Notes under the pieces: generated by a model
What the model was told of the DNA's origin: nothing
The model's input: the letters and a program-made list of their open reading frames with translations, nothing else
Database searches by the model: none
Assembly (NCBI GenBank): GCA_014155875.1
Contig: JACEFZ010027953.1
Location: 156,789-220,788, forward strand
From: Cepaea nemoralis
Taxonomy: Eukaryota; Mollusca; Gastropoda; Stylommatophora; Helicidae
Direction: 5' to 3'
Length of the DNA: 64,000 nucleotides
In this document: positions 24,364 through 36,199 of the stretch, piece by piece
Numbering within the stretch: the stretch's first letter is position 1
How the letters are laid out: every line of letters starts with the position of its first letter
Made by a program: the position numbers and the translations under genes

Positions 24364-25650
24364 TCTTTTAGTATCTATGATGTCAAGAATAAGTTCTATG
24401 AGGACCTGCACAATGTATTAACATCTGTTCCCAAAGGAGACAAACTTATACTCCTTGGGGATGTCAATGCCAGAGTAGGCACGGACACCACCTCTTGGAG
24501 TGGCATTATTGGAAAGCATGGAGTCGGAAATTGTAACAGCAATGGACTCCGCCTCCTTCAGACATGTGCCGAACATGATCTCCTGATTACGAACACAATT
24601 TTCCGTCTCCCCATGAGAAATAGGACATCCTGGATGCACCCTCGCTCGAAACACTGGCACCTCATTGACTATGTCATCGTCAGGAGGAGTGACAGACAAG
24701 ACGTTCGAGTGACAAAATCCATGTGTGGTGCCGAATGTTGGACAGACCATCGTCTCATTGTCTCGAAAATGAACATCCACATAAGGCCACCACGACGTCC
24801 TCAAGGGGCAAAAATGCAAACAAAGCTAAATGTCACCCGCCTAAACAGCAAGAAAATGCAGCAGTCTTTTGAAAATATGCTGGAAGACCGCCTCAAGCCC
24901 AATGCTGAAGCTAAACAGGATACAGAAACAGAATGGAGAGCCCTAAAGGACACGATTTACAACACTGCTATGGAAATCCTGGGTCCAGCCCCCCGAAAGC
25001 ATAAAGACTGGTTTGATGAAAATTCCGAAGACATCAACCAATTGCTGGCCGAGAAACATCTTCTCCTCAAGGCACATTTGAATGACCCAAAGTCAACATC
25101 AAAAAAAGATGCTTTCAAGAACATTCAGAGAGTAGTGCAGCAGAAACTTCGGCACATGCGGGACTCCTGGCTGAGCAGCAAAGCTGATGAAATTCAGGGC
25201 TTTGCTGACAGACACGATATGAAAAACTTCTACGACTCACTGAAAGCGGTCTATGGTCCTTCATCACCAGGCATAGTTCCCCTCCTCAGTGCAGACGGGG
25301 GAACATTGGTCACCGATAAGAAAGAAATCCTCCAACGCTGGGCAGAGCATTTCAGCAAAATCTTAAATGCAACTTCCTTCTTCGATGATGAAACCATCAA
25401 TTGCCTTCCTCAAGTTCCCACCAATGAGACTCTTGATGACCTGCCAACCATAGTGGAAATAAACAAAGCCATCCAGCAACTCTCCAGCGGCAAGGCACCT
25501 GGTCCTGACTCCATCCCAGCAGAGATATACAAGGCAGGTGGGCCGGTCCTAACAGAGCAGCTTCACCAAGTCTTCACAAACATATGGATGAACGAGACCA
25601 TGCCACAAGATTTTAAGGAACGCGTCAATAGTCCACCTTTACAAACGTAA
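24364..25650 (+). pseudogene. LINE Z endonuclease C-terminal half and RT N-terminal region
   Basis: Open from the insertion boundary, with no start codon because the copy is truncated. Endonuclease landmarks are LGDVNARVG (about 24457), the SKHWHLIDYVIV segment (24643-24678) and WTDHRLI (24739-24759; the Asp-His pair of the active site). These belong to the Mg-dependent nuclease family that nicks target DNA for target-primed reverse transcription. The linker leads into SGKAPGPDSIPAEIYK (25489), the first conserved block of LINE RT. The frame ends at 25650, shortly after a one-base shift near 25622; RT continues in another frame. Confidence 0.88.
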
Positions 25651-27235
25651 AGGAAACCGCCAATCCTGTGACAACCACCGAGGCATCTCCTTGCTTTCAA
25701 TTGCAGGGAAGATACTCGCCAGAATTCTTCTCAATCGCCTCACAGCCCATCTCGATCAAGGTCTTCTTCCTGAGAGTCAATGTGGCTTCAGAAAAGAACG
25801 TGGAACTGTTGACATGATTTTCGCTGCAAGGCAGCTGCAAGAGAAATGTCAGGAACAGAACTGCGAAATGTTCTCCACTTTCATTGACCTTACCAAGGCT
25901 TTTGATACAGTCAGCAGAGAAGGACTGTGGAAGATTATGGCAAAATATGGCTGTCCACGAAAGTTTGTCCAAATAGTGCGGCTATTTCATGACGGCATGC
26001 AGGCAAGAGTACAGGAAAATGGTGAGCTGTCTGAACCCTTTCCTGTCACCAATGGAGTGAAGCAAGGATGTGTCCTGGCACCAACATTGTTCAGCCTCAT
26101 GTTTTCAGCCATGTTGATGAATGCCTTCGAGAACGACGACATTGGAATAGACATCAACTACCGTATGGATGGAAAGTTATTCAATCTCAGAAGGCTGAAA
26201 GCTAAAACCAAAATTGACAGCGGCACCGTCAGAGAGCTCCTGTTTGCTGATGATTGCGCTCTATACGCCAACTCAGAGGCGGACATGCAACATAATGTTT
26301 CAGCTTTCTCACATGCCTGTGCCAACTTTGGGCTCAATATCAACTTGGAGAAGACTGTAGTTATGTACCAGCCAGCTCCAGGGAATAATCACACTTTGCC
26401 GAATATCAAAGTGAATGATCATAGACTAAGTGTTGTGGACAAATTTACCTATCTTGGCAGCACCCTGTCACAAGCTGCCACAATCGATGACGAAGTGAAT
26501 GCAAGAATCTCCAAGGCCAGTGCAGCCTTTGGCAGACTGTACAAGAATGTATGGGACAGAACTGGAATAAGCCTGCAAACAAAGCTAAAAGTCTACAAAG
26601 CAGTTGTATTATCCACACTGCTATATGCTTGTGAAACCTGGACTGTTTATCAGCGACACGCTAGGAAATTAAACCACTTCCACACAGTCTGCCTAAGGAA
26701 GCTACTGAAGATTAAATGGCAAGACAAGATTCCAGACACTGAAGTCCTAGAAAGAGCATCCATGCCCAGTATCCACACTCTACTGATGAAGAATCAGATT
26801 CGCTGGGCTGGTCACTTGACTCGCATGCCAGATCACAGGCTCCCTAAACGAATTTTTTACAGCGAACTGCGTTGTGGTAAACGCTCCCAAGGTGGCCAAA
26901 GGAAACGTTTTAAAGACACTCTGAAAATTTCACTGAATGCTTTTGGAATTCATCATGACACATGGGAGGCTGCAGCCAGAGACCGAAATTCGTGGCGTGC
27001 ATCATTGCGCAAAGGTGCAGTCATATGTGAGGCAACCAGGACTGCAAGAGCTGTGAAGAAAAGGCAGGACAGAAAAACCACTGCAGGAAATCCTCCTCCA
27101 GAGACGTCAAGCATTCTTTGTCCACATTGTCAAAGAACATTTCGAGCCAAAATAGGCCTTATCAGCCATCTTAGAACCCACGGCTCCACACCTTCAACCC
27201 CACTGGATGAAATGAATGGTCATCATCATTCTTGA
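25651..27235 (+). pseudogene. LINE Z reverse transcriptase with C-terminal zinc finger
   Basis: Remainder of the RT, 514 codons from the first Met at 25691. Landmarks are GFRKERGTVD, FIDLTKAFDTV (first catalytic Asp, about 25880-25912), NGVKQGCVLAPTLFS and LLFADDCALYA (F-A-D-D, about 26239-26271). The thumb follows with VDKFTYLGS and YACETWTVY, then IRWAGHLTRMPD. The last 40 residues hold a C2H2 finger of the form C-X2-C-X12-H-X3-H (about 27118-27180). All RT catalytic residues are intact; only the upstream frameshift and truncation disable the copy. Confidence 0.9.
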
Positions 27236-27252
27236 TGGACAAACAACACAAC

Positions 27253-29035
27253 ATCTTTAGTGAAATAAAACGCATACATAGCCGTTAGATAGTTGATAGT
27301 GATGTATCTTTAGTGAAATACAACACATACATAGCCGTTAGATAGTTGTTAGTGATGTATCTTTAGTGAAATAAAACACAGACATAGCCGTTAGATAGTT
27401 GTTAGTGATGTATCTTTAGTGAAATAAAACACAGACATAGCCGTTAGATAGTTGTTAGTGACAGATAATTAGTGAAATAAAACACAGACATAGCCGTTAG
27501 ATAGTTGTTAGTGACAGATAATTAGTGAAATAAAACACAGACATAGCCGTTAGATAGTTGTTAGTGATGTATCTTTAGTGAAATAAAACACATACATAGC
27601 CGTTAGATAGTTGATAGTGAGGTATCTTTAGTGAAATAAAACGCATACATAACCGTTAGATAGTTGATAGTGAGGTATCTTTAGTGAAATACAACACAGA
27701 CATAGCCGTTCGATAGTTGGTAGTGATGTATCTTTAGTGAAATAAAACACATACATAGCCGTTAGATAGTTGATATCTTTAGTGAAATAAAACACATACA
27801 TAGCCGTTAGATAGTTGATAGTGAGGTATCTTTAGTGAAATAAAACACATACATAGCCGTTAGATAGTTGATAGTGATGTATCTTTAGTGAAATAAAACA
27901 CAGACATAGCCGTTAGATAGTTGTTAGTGACAGATAATTAGTGAAATAAAACACAGACATAGCCGTTAGATAGTTGTTAGTGATGTATCTTTAGTGAAAT
28001 AAAACACAGACATAGCCGTTAGATAGTTGTTAGTGACAGATAATTAGTGAAATAAAACACAGACATAGCCGTTAGATAGTTGGTAGTGAGGTATCTTTAG
28101 TGAAATAATACACAGACATAGCCGTTAGATAGTTGGTAGTGACAGATAATTAATTGAATAAAACACATACATAGCCGTTAGATAGTTGGTAGTGAGGTAT
28201 CTTTAATGAAATACAACACAGACATAGCCGTTAGATAGTTGGTAGTGAGGTATCTATAGTGAAATAAAACACAGACATAGCCGTTAGATAGTTGTTAGTG
28301 ACAGATAATTAGTGAAATAAAACACAGACATAGCCGTTAGATAGTTGGTAGTGAGGTATCTTTAGTGAAATAAAACACATACATAGCCGTTAGATAGTTG
28401 TTAGTGACAGATAATTAGTGAAATAAAACACAGACATAGCCGTTAGATAGTTGGTAGTGAGGTATCCTTAGTGAAATAAAACACAGACATAGCCGTTAGA
28501 TAGTTGGTAGTGACAGATAATTAATTAAATAAAACACATACATAGCCGTTAGATAGTTGGTAGTGAGGTATCTTTAGTGAAATAAAACACAGACATAGCC
28601 GTTAGATAGTTGTTAGTGACAGATAATTAGTGAAATAAAACACAGACATAGCCGTTAGATAGTTGGTAGTGAGGTATCTTTAGTGAAATAAAACACAGAC
28701 ATAGCCGTTAGATAGTTGGTAGTGAGGTATCTTTAGTGAAATAAAACACAGACATAGCCGTTAGATAGTTGGTAGTGAGGTATCTTTAATGAAATAAAAC
28801 ACAGACATAGCCGTTAGATAGTTGGTAGTGAGGTATCTATAGTAAAATAAAACACAGACATAGCCTATAGATAGTTGGTAGTGACAGATAATTAGTGAAA
28901 TAAAACACAGACATAGCCGTTAGATAGTTGGTAGTGAGGTATCTTTAGTGAAATAAAATACCGACATAGAAGTTAGATAGTTGGTAGTGAGGTATCTTTA
29001 GTGAAACAAAATACCGAATAAAAGTTAGATGGTTA
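27253..29035 (+). repeat. 53-bp satellite array, right arm
   Basis: About 33 further copies continuing the array of the left arm, ending in diverged units from about 28950 (ATACCGACATAGAAGTTAG). The TTAGTGACAGATAATTAGTG class is more frequent here. The mariner remnant begins directly after the last partial unit. Confidence 0.95.
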
Positions 29036-29456
29036 AGGATGTCAATAGTGTTCAGTACGTGACATCACAGTGCAGACGAACACGGTGACGTCATAAGGAC
29101 AGCTAAAAGATGGTTGCCCGATTTTAACATGCACCAAAATGAAGCAGCGTTCTGTTTTTGATCAGTCAAGGGGTAACGCTTATAGACATGCATCGGCGAA
29201 TGAAGGTCCAGTATAGTGATGCATGCTTGTCAGCCCAGCAAGTGTATGAGTGGAGTAGTAAGTTTGAAGGGGTACAGCAGGTGGTGCATGCATGGTTACC
29301 CAAGCGACGAAGAGAATTTGTTTATACAAGAATCCAAGCATTTAATCGGCGCTCAAGAACTTGCATTGAACGCAATGGTGACTTTACTTTTTCAGAATAT
29401 ATTCAGCTAAAAACAAAAACAAAAACATGTAGGTCTTCATTTGAATCACCCTCGTA
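29036..29456 (+). mobile_element. Internally deleted mariner, second copy (5' TIR lost)
   Basis: The right TIR, read inverted, is CGAGGGTGATTCAAATGAAG (29435-29454), next to TA at 29455-29456, and is related to the TIR at 9848-9870. The left TIR is absent: the element abuts the satellite. At 29158-29268 the frame carries the N-terminal helix-turn-helix (GVTLIDMHRRM, ACLSAQQVYEWSSKFE). It then jumps directly to the C-terminal QQVVHAWL ... RRSRTCIERNGD at 29277-29376. The whole catalytic core has been deleted. The 5' leader (about 29045-29110) matches 9282-9345. Confidence 0.82.
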
Positions 29457-29771
29457 TTTACGGCAGATCACTTATGTCACCGGAGAAAAGAACCCACACC
29501 CAAATTCCGTAAACTGTAAACAGCGCCAAAGTGCTCATTTTCAATGCTAGCTAAATTAGAGTGTAAGGTTAGGATTTTACGAACGAGAAAGCCACAAATG
29601 AAGATGGATAGAGTTATTTCACAAACGCTTGCAGATACAAGTATGTCGCCATGAAGACCAAAATGGAACACGACCGGAAACAGAAGTGCATTGCAAGGGG
29701 TGTTAACAGCTAAAAGTGCAGTAAATCTACATAACGATATGCAAATAGAGCTGTTACACATGTGATGATTA
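29457..29771. other. Unassigned stretch
   Basis: About 315 bp between mariner and microsatellite; nothing recognised. Confidence 0.5.
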
Positions 29772-29772
29772 T

Positions 29773-31475
<1,703 letters not shown>

Positions 31476-31930
31476 GTACCTGTCTACCTACCTACCTACC
31501 TAATTACCTACCTACAGACCTACCTAACTAACTACAAATCTGCAAAATCAGCCACATGACGTCATTTAGCACCAATGCGACCAAGTACAAGAAGGTCACT
31601 GCTTCCATAAACAAAACTAATGGCCTTGTTAGAATCTCCTGGTGATGGCCTTTAATGTTTTTTGTTTTCGTGCATACATTAACCATATTAGGTCGACGCA
31701 TTACATTATGATCACCTACAACTTACTGATCATTTGAATTGATAACCCCTTCACACTTTTAGATATTAGTAAGCGCACAAATACAATTACTGTTCAGTGG
31801 GTGTCAATATATATTTAACATAGCGGTCGCAGTTTTGCATAATTCTTTTTAAACTAAACAACAGCTGGCAGATTTGAGCAATTCAAACTCTCGATACCAA
31901 ATCCACAGGCATCTAACATAACTGTTTGCT
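31476..31930 (+). repeat. Repeat H, copy 1 (uninterrupted)
   Basis: After a (CTAC)n patch, about 400 bp match 42600-42904 and 43837-43922. They share ATCAGCCACATGACGTCAT, AAAACTAATGGCCTTGT, GAATTGATAACCCCTTCACA and CTCGATACCAAATCCAC. This copy is continuous where copy 2 is split by LINE D, so it serves as the empty site. Confidence 0.85.
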
Positions 31931-31964
31931 TAGCGAATTTTTATATTTGTCATACTGTTCTTGC

Positions 31965-32875
31965 CAATGTCTGTATAAGTTAGCAAGATTTGTCAGTCTG
32001 CTCTAGCTAATGTGTGTGTAAGTTAACCAGATATGTCTGTCTGCCCTAGCCAATGTCTGTATAAGTTAACCAGATTTGTCAGTCTGCTCTAGCCAATGTC
32101 TGTGTAAGTTAACCAGATCTCCCAGTCTTCCCTAGCCAATGTCTATGTAAGTTAATCAGATTTGCCAGACTTCCCTACCCAATATCTGTGTAAGTTAACC
32201 AGATTTGCCAGACTTCCCTAGCCAATGTCTATGTAAGTTAACCAGATCTCCCAGTCTTCCCTAGCCAATGTCTGTGTAAGTTAACCAGATTTTCCAGTCT
32301 GCTTTACTCAATATCTGTGTAAGTTAACCAGATTTGCCAGTCTGCTTTACTCAATATCTGTGTAAGTTAACCAGATTTGCCAGACTTCCCTAGCCAATGT
32401 CTGTGTAAGTTAACCAGATCTCCCAGTCTTCCCTAGCCAATGTCTGTGTAAGTTAACCAGATTTGCCAGTCTGCTTTACTCAGTATCTGTATAAGTTAAC
32501 CAGATTTGCCAGTCTGCTTTACTCAATATCTGTGTAAGTTAACCAGATTTGCCAGTCTGCTTTACTCAATATCTGTGTAAGTTAACCAGATTTGCCAGAC
32601 TTCCCTAGCCAATGTCTATGTAAGTTAACCAGATTCCCAGTCTTCCCTAGCCAATGTCTGTGTAAGTTAACCAGATTTTCCAGTCTGCTTTACTCAATAT
32701 CTGTGTAAGTTAACCAGATTTGCCAGACTTCCCTAGCCAATGTCTGTGTAAGTTAACCAGATTTTCCAGTCTTCACTAGCCAATGTCTGTGTAAGGTAAC
32801 CAGATTTGCCAGTCTGCTCTAGCCAATGTCTGTGTAAGTTAACCAGATTTGCCAGTCTGCTCTAGCCAATGTCTG
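31965..32875 (+). repeat. 43-bp minisatellite
   Basis: About 21 tandem units anchored by GTGTAAGTTAACCAGAT. Two main variants alternate: one with TCTGCTTTACTCAATATC, one with CTTCCCTAGCCAATGTC. Non-coding. Confidence 0.92.
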
Positions 32876-33282
32876 ACAAGACGCAGACTGAGATCATATC
32901 ATGAATATTTTCCCAGAGCATGCAGAAGTACGGGGCAATGAACAGGCTGAGCGATAAGGTGTCACTGCTCCTCTTAGCGGAAAGCCACTTTATGGTAAAT
33001 GTGATGTGGGGAGGGCTCTCTGGGATTTTACGGAAAGCCACTTTATTGTAAATGTGATGTGGGGAAGGCTTTTTGGGATATGGTGGAGAGCTACTTATGG
33101 TAAATGTGCTATGGGGAAGGTTCTCTGAGATCTAGTGGAGAACTACTGTATGGTAAATGTTTTGTGGGGAAAGCTCTCTGGAATCTGGTGGAGAGCTACT
33201 GTGTGGTAAATGGGGTGTGGGGAAGGCTCTCTGGGATCTGATGGGGAGTGCGGCTAAACAGAGTATTCTGGAATGAATGGCT
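32876..33282 (+). pseudogene. LINE RNase H tail with 53-bp internal tandem repeat (copy 1)
   Basis: Starts with GACGCAGACTGAGATCAT and a degenerate version of the RNase H end (H-A-x-x-x-x-G-N-x-x-x-E-R type: TQTEIIS...FSQSMQKYGAMN). It is followed by five tandem copies of a 53-bp coding-derived unit (ACTTTATGGTAAATGTGATG) at about 32981-33240, then a tail with GVFWNEWLKR-like sequence at 33262-33290. Homologous to 33778-34045. Derived from an I-type LINE with an RNase H domain. Confidence 0.6.
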
Positions 33283-33699
33283 CAAAAGGAATGAGTAGAG
33301 GAAATATATGCAATACGAGTCATTTCATAGCAACGGTTTGAGAATCGCTTCATGTGGAAGTTGTCTGACGTGATCTCTGATTTCATTGTTTCTACATAGA
33401 TGCTAACCGCCATCATTGAATATATTTCCAGTAGGTATAACGTTTTATGATATTCACTGAAGCATGGTAAACAAACGCCACGAAGGCCGCACATTAACAT
33501 AAAACTGTAACAATAAAAAGTTGACATTACAACACGTGACTCTTTGTTTATTGGTCGCCACGTGTCTGGTCAAGATAATATAAATAAGACAACACATACA
33601 GATGTGATAATCCAGCTGCCATTGTTCAACAAAGAACAACACTATCATTCTGATCAGGGAATCACTTGTATTGTGTTGTATGTACGGCATCCGCAGCAT
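33283..33699. other. Unassigned stretch
   Basis: Between two related LINE tails; no feature recognised. Confidence 0.45.
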
Positions 33700-34045
33700 T
33701 TGATGGTTGCAGTTATAGTACACGGTGAGTATGCTGTGGGAAGTGGAACTGCATTGTTCCGGGTGGAGTGGCTTGGATCGCTCGACAGGACGCAGACTGA
33801 GATCATGTCATGGATTTTCTGCTCAGAGCATGCAGGAGTGCGGGGCAATAGGCGGTCTGAGAGATTAGTTGTCAATGCTCCTCTGTTCTGAGAGCTACTT
33901 TATGGTAAATGTGATGTGAGGAAGGCTCTTTTTGATCTGGTGGAGAGCTACATTATGGTAAATGTGATGTGGGAAAGGTTCTCCTGGATCTGGTGGAGAG
34001 CTACTTTATGGTAAATGTGATGTGGGGAAGGTTGTCTGGGAATCT
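33700..34045 (+). pseudogene. LINE RNase H tail with 53-bp internal tandem repeat (copy 2)
   Basis: The frame through 33780-33890 reads LDRTQTEIMSWIFCSEHAGV then RGNRRSERLVVNAP. This is the W-x-x-x-H-A-G-V-x-G-N-x-x-x-x-x-L-A signature of the C-terminal RNase H of I-type LINEs. Three copies of the 53-bp unit follow (33890-34045), each a duplication of the codons around LYGKCDV. 5'-truncated and non-functional. Confidence 0.7.
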
Positions 34046-34580
34046 ATTGTGTCCATTTTCACTTCAGACGCGGAAATGGGTCGAGAAATCAGCACACGTT
34101 GTGTAAAGGCAAATCAGGTACTGGGACTCCAGCGCCACTTCTGTCCCATAGAAAGATACATCTGTCTCAAAGACAATCTCAGGAGAGATATTTTAGCCGA
34201 TATTGTGCTACCAATGTCAAATATGGATGCCTACTGCAACTAATTAGCCCAAAATCATAACAACACAGATAAGATGTCTTAGAAAGGACGCGGGGAGTAA
34301 TCGTAAGAGATATAATTAGAAATGAGGAAATTAGAAGACTGAAATCAATCATGCACTTCAATAAAAAACAAAATATTACATGATTTGGCCACCTAAAAAG
34401 AATGTCCTTGTAAACTATGCTACAAAGAACCACATTGCAGATATATGATGGATACAGAGCAATGGAAAGAACACGTAAAATATTGAGTGATGGTATGAAG
34501 AACAACCTTAGAGAAATGAACACCAGCTTACAAAGAGCATTTGAAAGAACGCATAAAAGATCTTTGAATCTACCCCCCCC
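34046..34580 (+). pseudogene. LINE F RT C-terminal remnant
   Basis: Starts with SIFTSDAEMGREISTRCVKAN (about 34045-34107; described, not complete), the post-RT YLGS.I..DG...EI..RI block. The stretch 34280-34575 is homologous to the minus-strand copy at 13600-13930: TGGCCACCT, AGAACAACCTTA and GCATAAAAGATCTTT are shared. Frames are broken by several stops. Confidence 0.65.
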
Positions 34581-34606
34581 CCCACACACCCACGCACGCG
34601 CGCGCG

Positions 34607-34638
<32 letters not shown>

Positions 34639-34640
34639 AC
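34573..34640 (+). repeat. C-run and (CA)n/(CG)n microsatellite
   Basis: CCCCCCCCCC followed by CACACACCCACG, CGCGCGCG and (CA)n, at the 3' end of LINE F. The LINE F copy at 13650 also ends beside C-rich sequence. Confidence 0.9.
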
Positions 34641-34692
34641 CATGCCCGACCACCACGCAAGAAAAACCACTTTAATGAGTTATATCGCACAG

Positions 34693-34946
34693 AAGAAGAA
34701 GAAGAAGAAGAAGAAGAAGAAGAAGAAGAAGAAGAAGAAGAAGAAGAAGAAGAAGAAGAAGAAGAAGAAGAAGAAGAAGAAGAAGAAGAAGAAGAAGAAG
34801 AGAAGAAGAAGAAGAAGAAGAAGAAGAAGAAGAAGAAGAAGAAGAAGAAGAAGAAGAAGAAGAAGAAGAAGAAGAAGAAGAAGAAGAAGAAGAAGAAGAA
34901 GAAGAAGAAGAAGAAGAAGAAGAAGAAGAAGAAGAAGAAGAAGAAG

Positions 34947-34977
<31 letters not shown>

Positions 34978-34978
34978 T
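34693..34978 (+). repeat. (GAA)n microsatellite, 286 bp
   Basis: About 95 GAA triplets with one short phase slip at 34800. It directly adjoins the 3' end of the antisense LINE B; a second (GAA)n lies beyond its 5' end at 37479. Confidence 0.95.
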
Positions 34979-35006
34979 AGTTAATTAGTTAGTCGACAGA
35001 TCATCC

Positions 35007-36199
35007 TCATTGCACATCGAACCATTCAGTCCATAAGTGCTCGGATCCCCTCCTCAGCAAATCCCGCAGCGAATAGCGGCTAACGGCATCAGCTCTGTGT
35101 TGGTTTACCAATCTTCTTTGGCCTCCTGCGTAGTGTTCTTGTTTAGCCACACCTGTTTTAATTTTCTGTTCTCGCAGTCTGACTATGGTTGTCGATTCAC
35201 AGTCGTCACTTGGTTCTCGCAAAAGTCTTACTTCTCGTAGAGCATTCAGAATGTCAGCCTGGTCCATGGCGGATCCGCCCTCCACAGTAGCCTCACCTGC
35301 GAGCTTGTCAGCCCGCTCATTTCCTTGTACTCCTGCATGCCCTGGCGAAGATGAAGCTAATCTTTGCCAGCTGAGACCTCTCCAGAGACAGCAACCACTC
35401 ATCGGATCCACCCCGTCTCTATCCTCTTGAGCATGCTCATTGAGTCGCTAAGGAAACATGCCCTAGTGAATGTCTGTGTCTCGAGCCATGTTATTGCTTT
35501 ACTTACTACCATGACTTCCATAGTCAGGCTACTTGTGGTTTCAGTGAAAGCACCAGAGTCCTCCTTCACAATTCTCCCTCCGGCCCGTGCCGTAAAGGCC
35601 CATGAGCTTCTCACGCGTCGGACGACAGACCCATTTGTGTAAATGACAGCATCACCGTCTACCGAATTCTCGAAAATCAACGCTTGTACTGCCACCTCTA
35701 CAGCAGCCGAATTTTCTTGTCTGCATTTTCTGTCTAGTTGAATGTAAACTAAAAAGGACGTACATAAATCTGTTGGCACATTACCCACTCCTCGCCAGGT
35801 TCTAAGTCCTCAAGTGAACACCCCTGTTGAAGAATGTCTTCGGCTTGACCCATCCACGACCTTCCTCTTTTTAACCTGCTGCCCTTCACCTTCTTAATTT
35901 CACTGTGCAGTGGATTTTGTGTGTTTGTGTAAACTCTGAGGTAGGCACGCGCTCTGCAAATTTGTATTCTATCTTCAATGGTTGGAAAATCAAGAAGGTA
36001 GCGCATCGCCCCGCATGCTGTATCTTTTGTACATCCAAGAATAATGCGCATAGCTTCGTTCTGTATCCTTTCCATCCTTTCTATCTGCTTACGGCTGAGA
36101 GTCAGGATCACCATCGAATACTCCAAAACAGACATGACCAGCCCCTCGTACAGAAGACATATTTCGCTGCTCACAATTTGCTGCCGCATTCACCCGCAT
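35007..36199 (-). pseudogene. LINE B thumb/linker and RNase H (minus copy)
   Basis: 36189-35749: RT thumb and linker (EQRNEAMRIILGC-type motif RIQNEAMRIILGC, MRYLLDFPTIEDRI). 35788-35399: RNase H first half with VIYTNGSVVRR, where the usual first catalytic Asp in YTDGS is Asn, and with MEVMVVSKAITWL and LSDSMSMLKRI. 35411-35007: second half with SSPGHAGVQGNERADKLAGE. The plus-strand copy retains YTDGS, so the Asn is a copy-specific change. Confidence 0.85.

Larger units (their letters stand above)
24364..27252 (+). mobile_element. LINE Z: 5'-truncated non-LTR retrotransposon in the satellite
   Basis: A 2.9-kb insertion within the 53-bp satellite. It holds the C-terminal half of an apurinic-type endonuclease, a full reverse transcriptase and a C-terminal C2H2 finger. 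The 3' end is short (ATGGACAAACAACACAAC), without poly(A). The insert starts mid-endonuclease, is flanked by an 11-bp duplication and has a single frameshift, so it is a fairly recent 5'-truncated copy. LINE clade was not assigned by eye. Confidence 0.9.

Noticed and set aside
21272..29035. Regular 53-bp periodic array as a CRISPR-like array
   Set aside because: Units are head-to-tail with no unique spacers and no cas-like genes; this is a eukaryotic satellite.
34417..34980. Poly-Lys/poly-Arg protein
   Set aside because: Translation of (GAA)n with a phase slip; the upstream part is LINE F remnant.
34417..34980. Twin-priming style inversion as explanation for the LINE C opposing copies (applies to 59578-61865)
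   Set aside because: Twin priming inverts but does not duplicate sequence; here the same RT segment occurs in both orientations, so two separate insertions or a rearrangement are needed.
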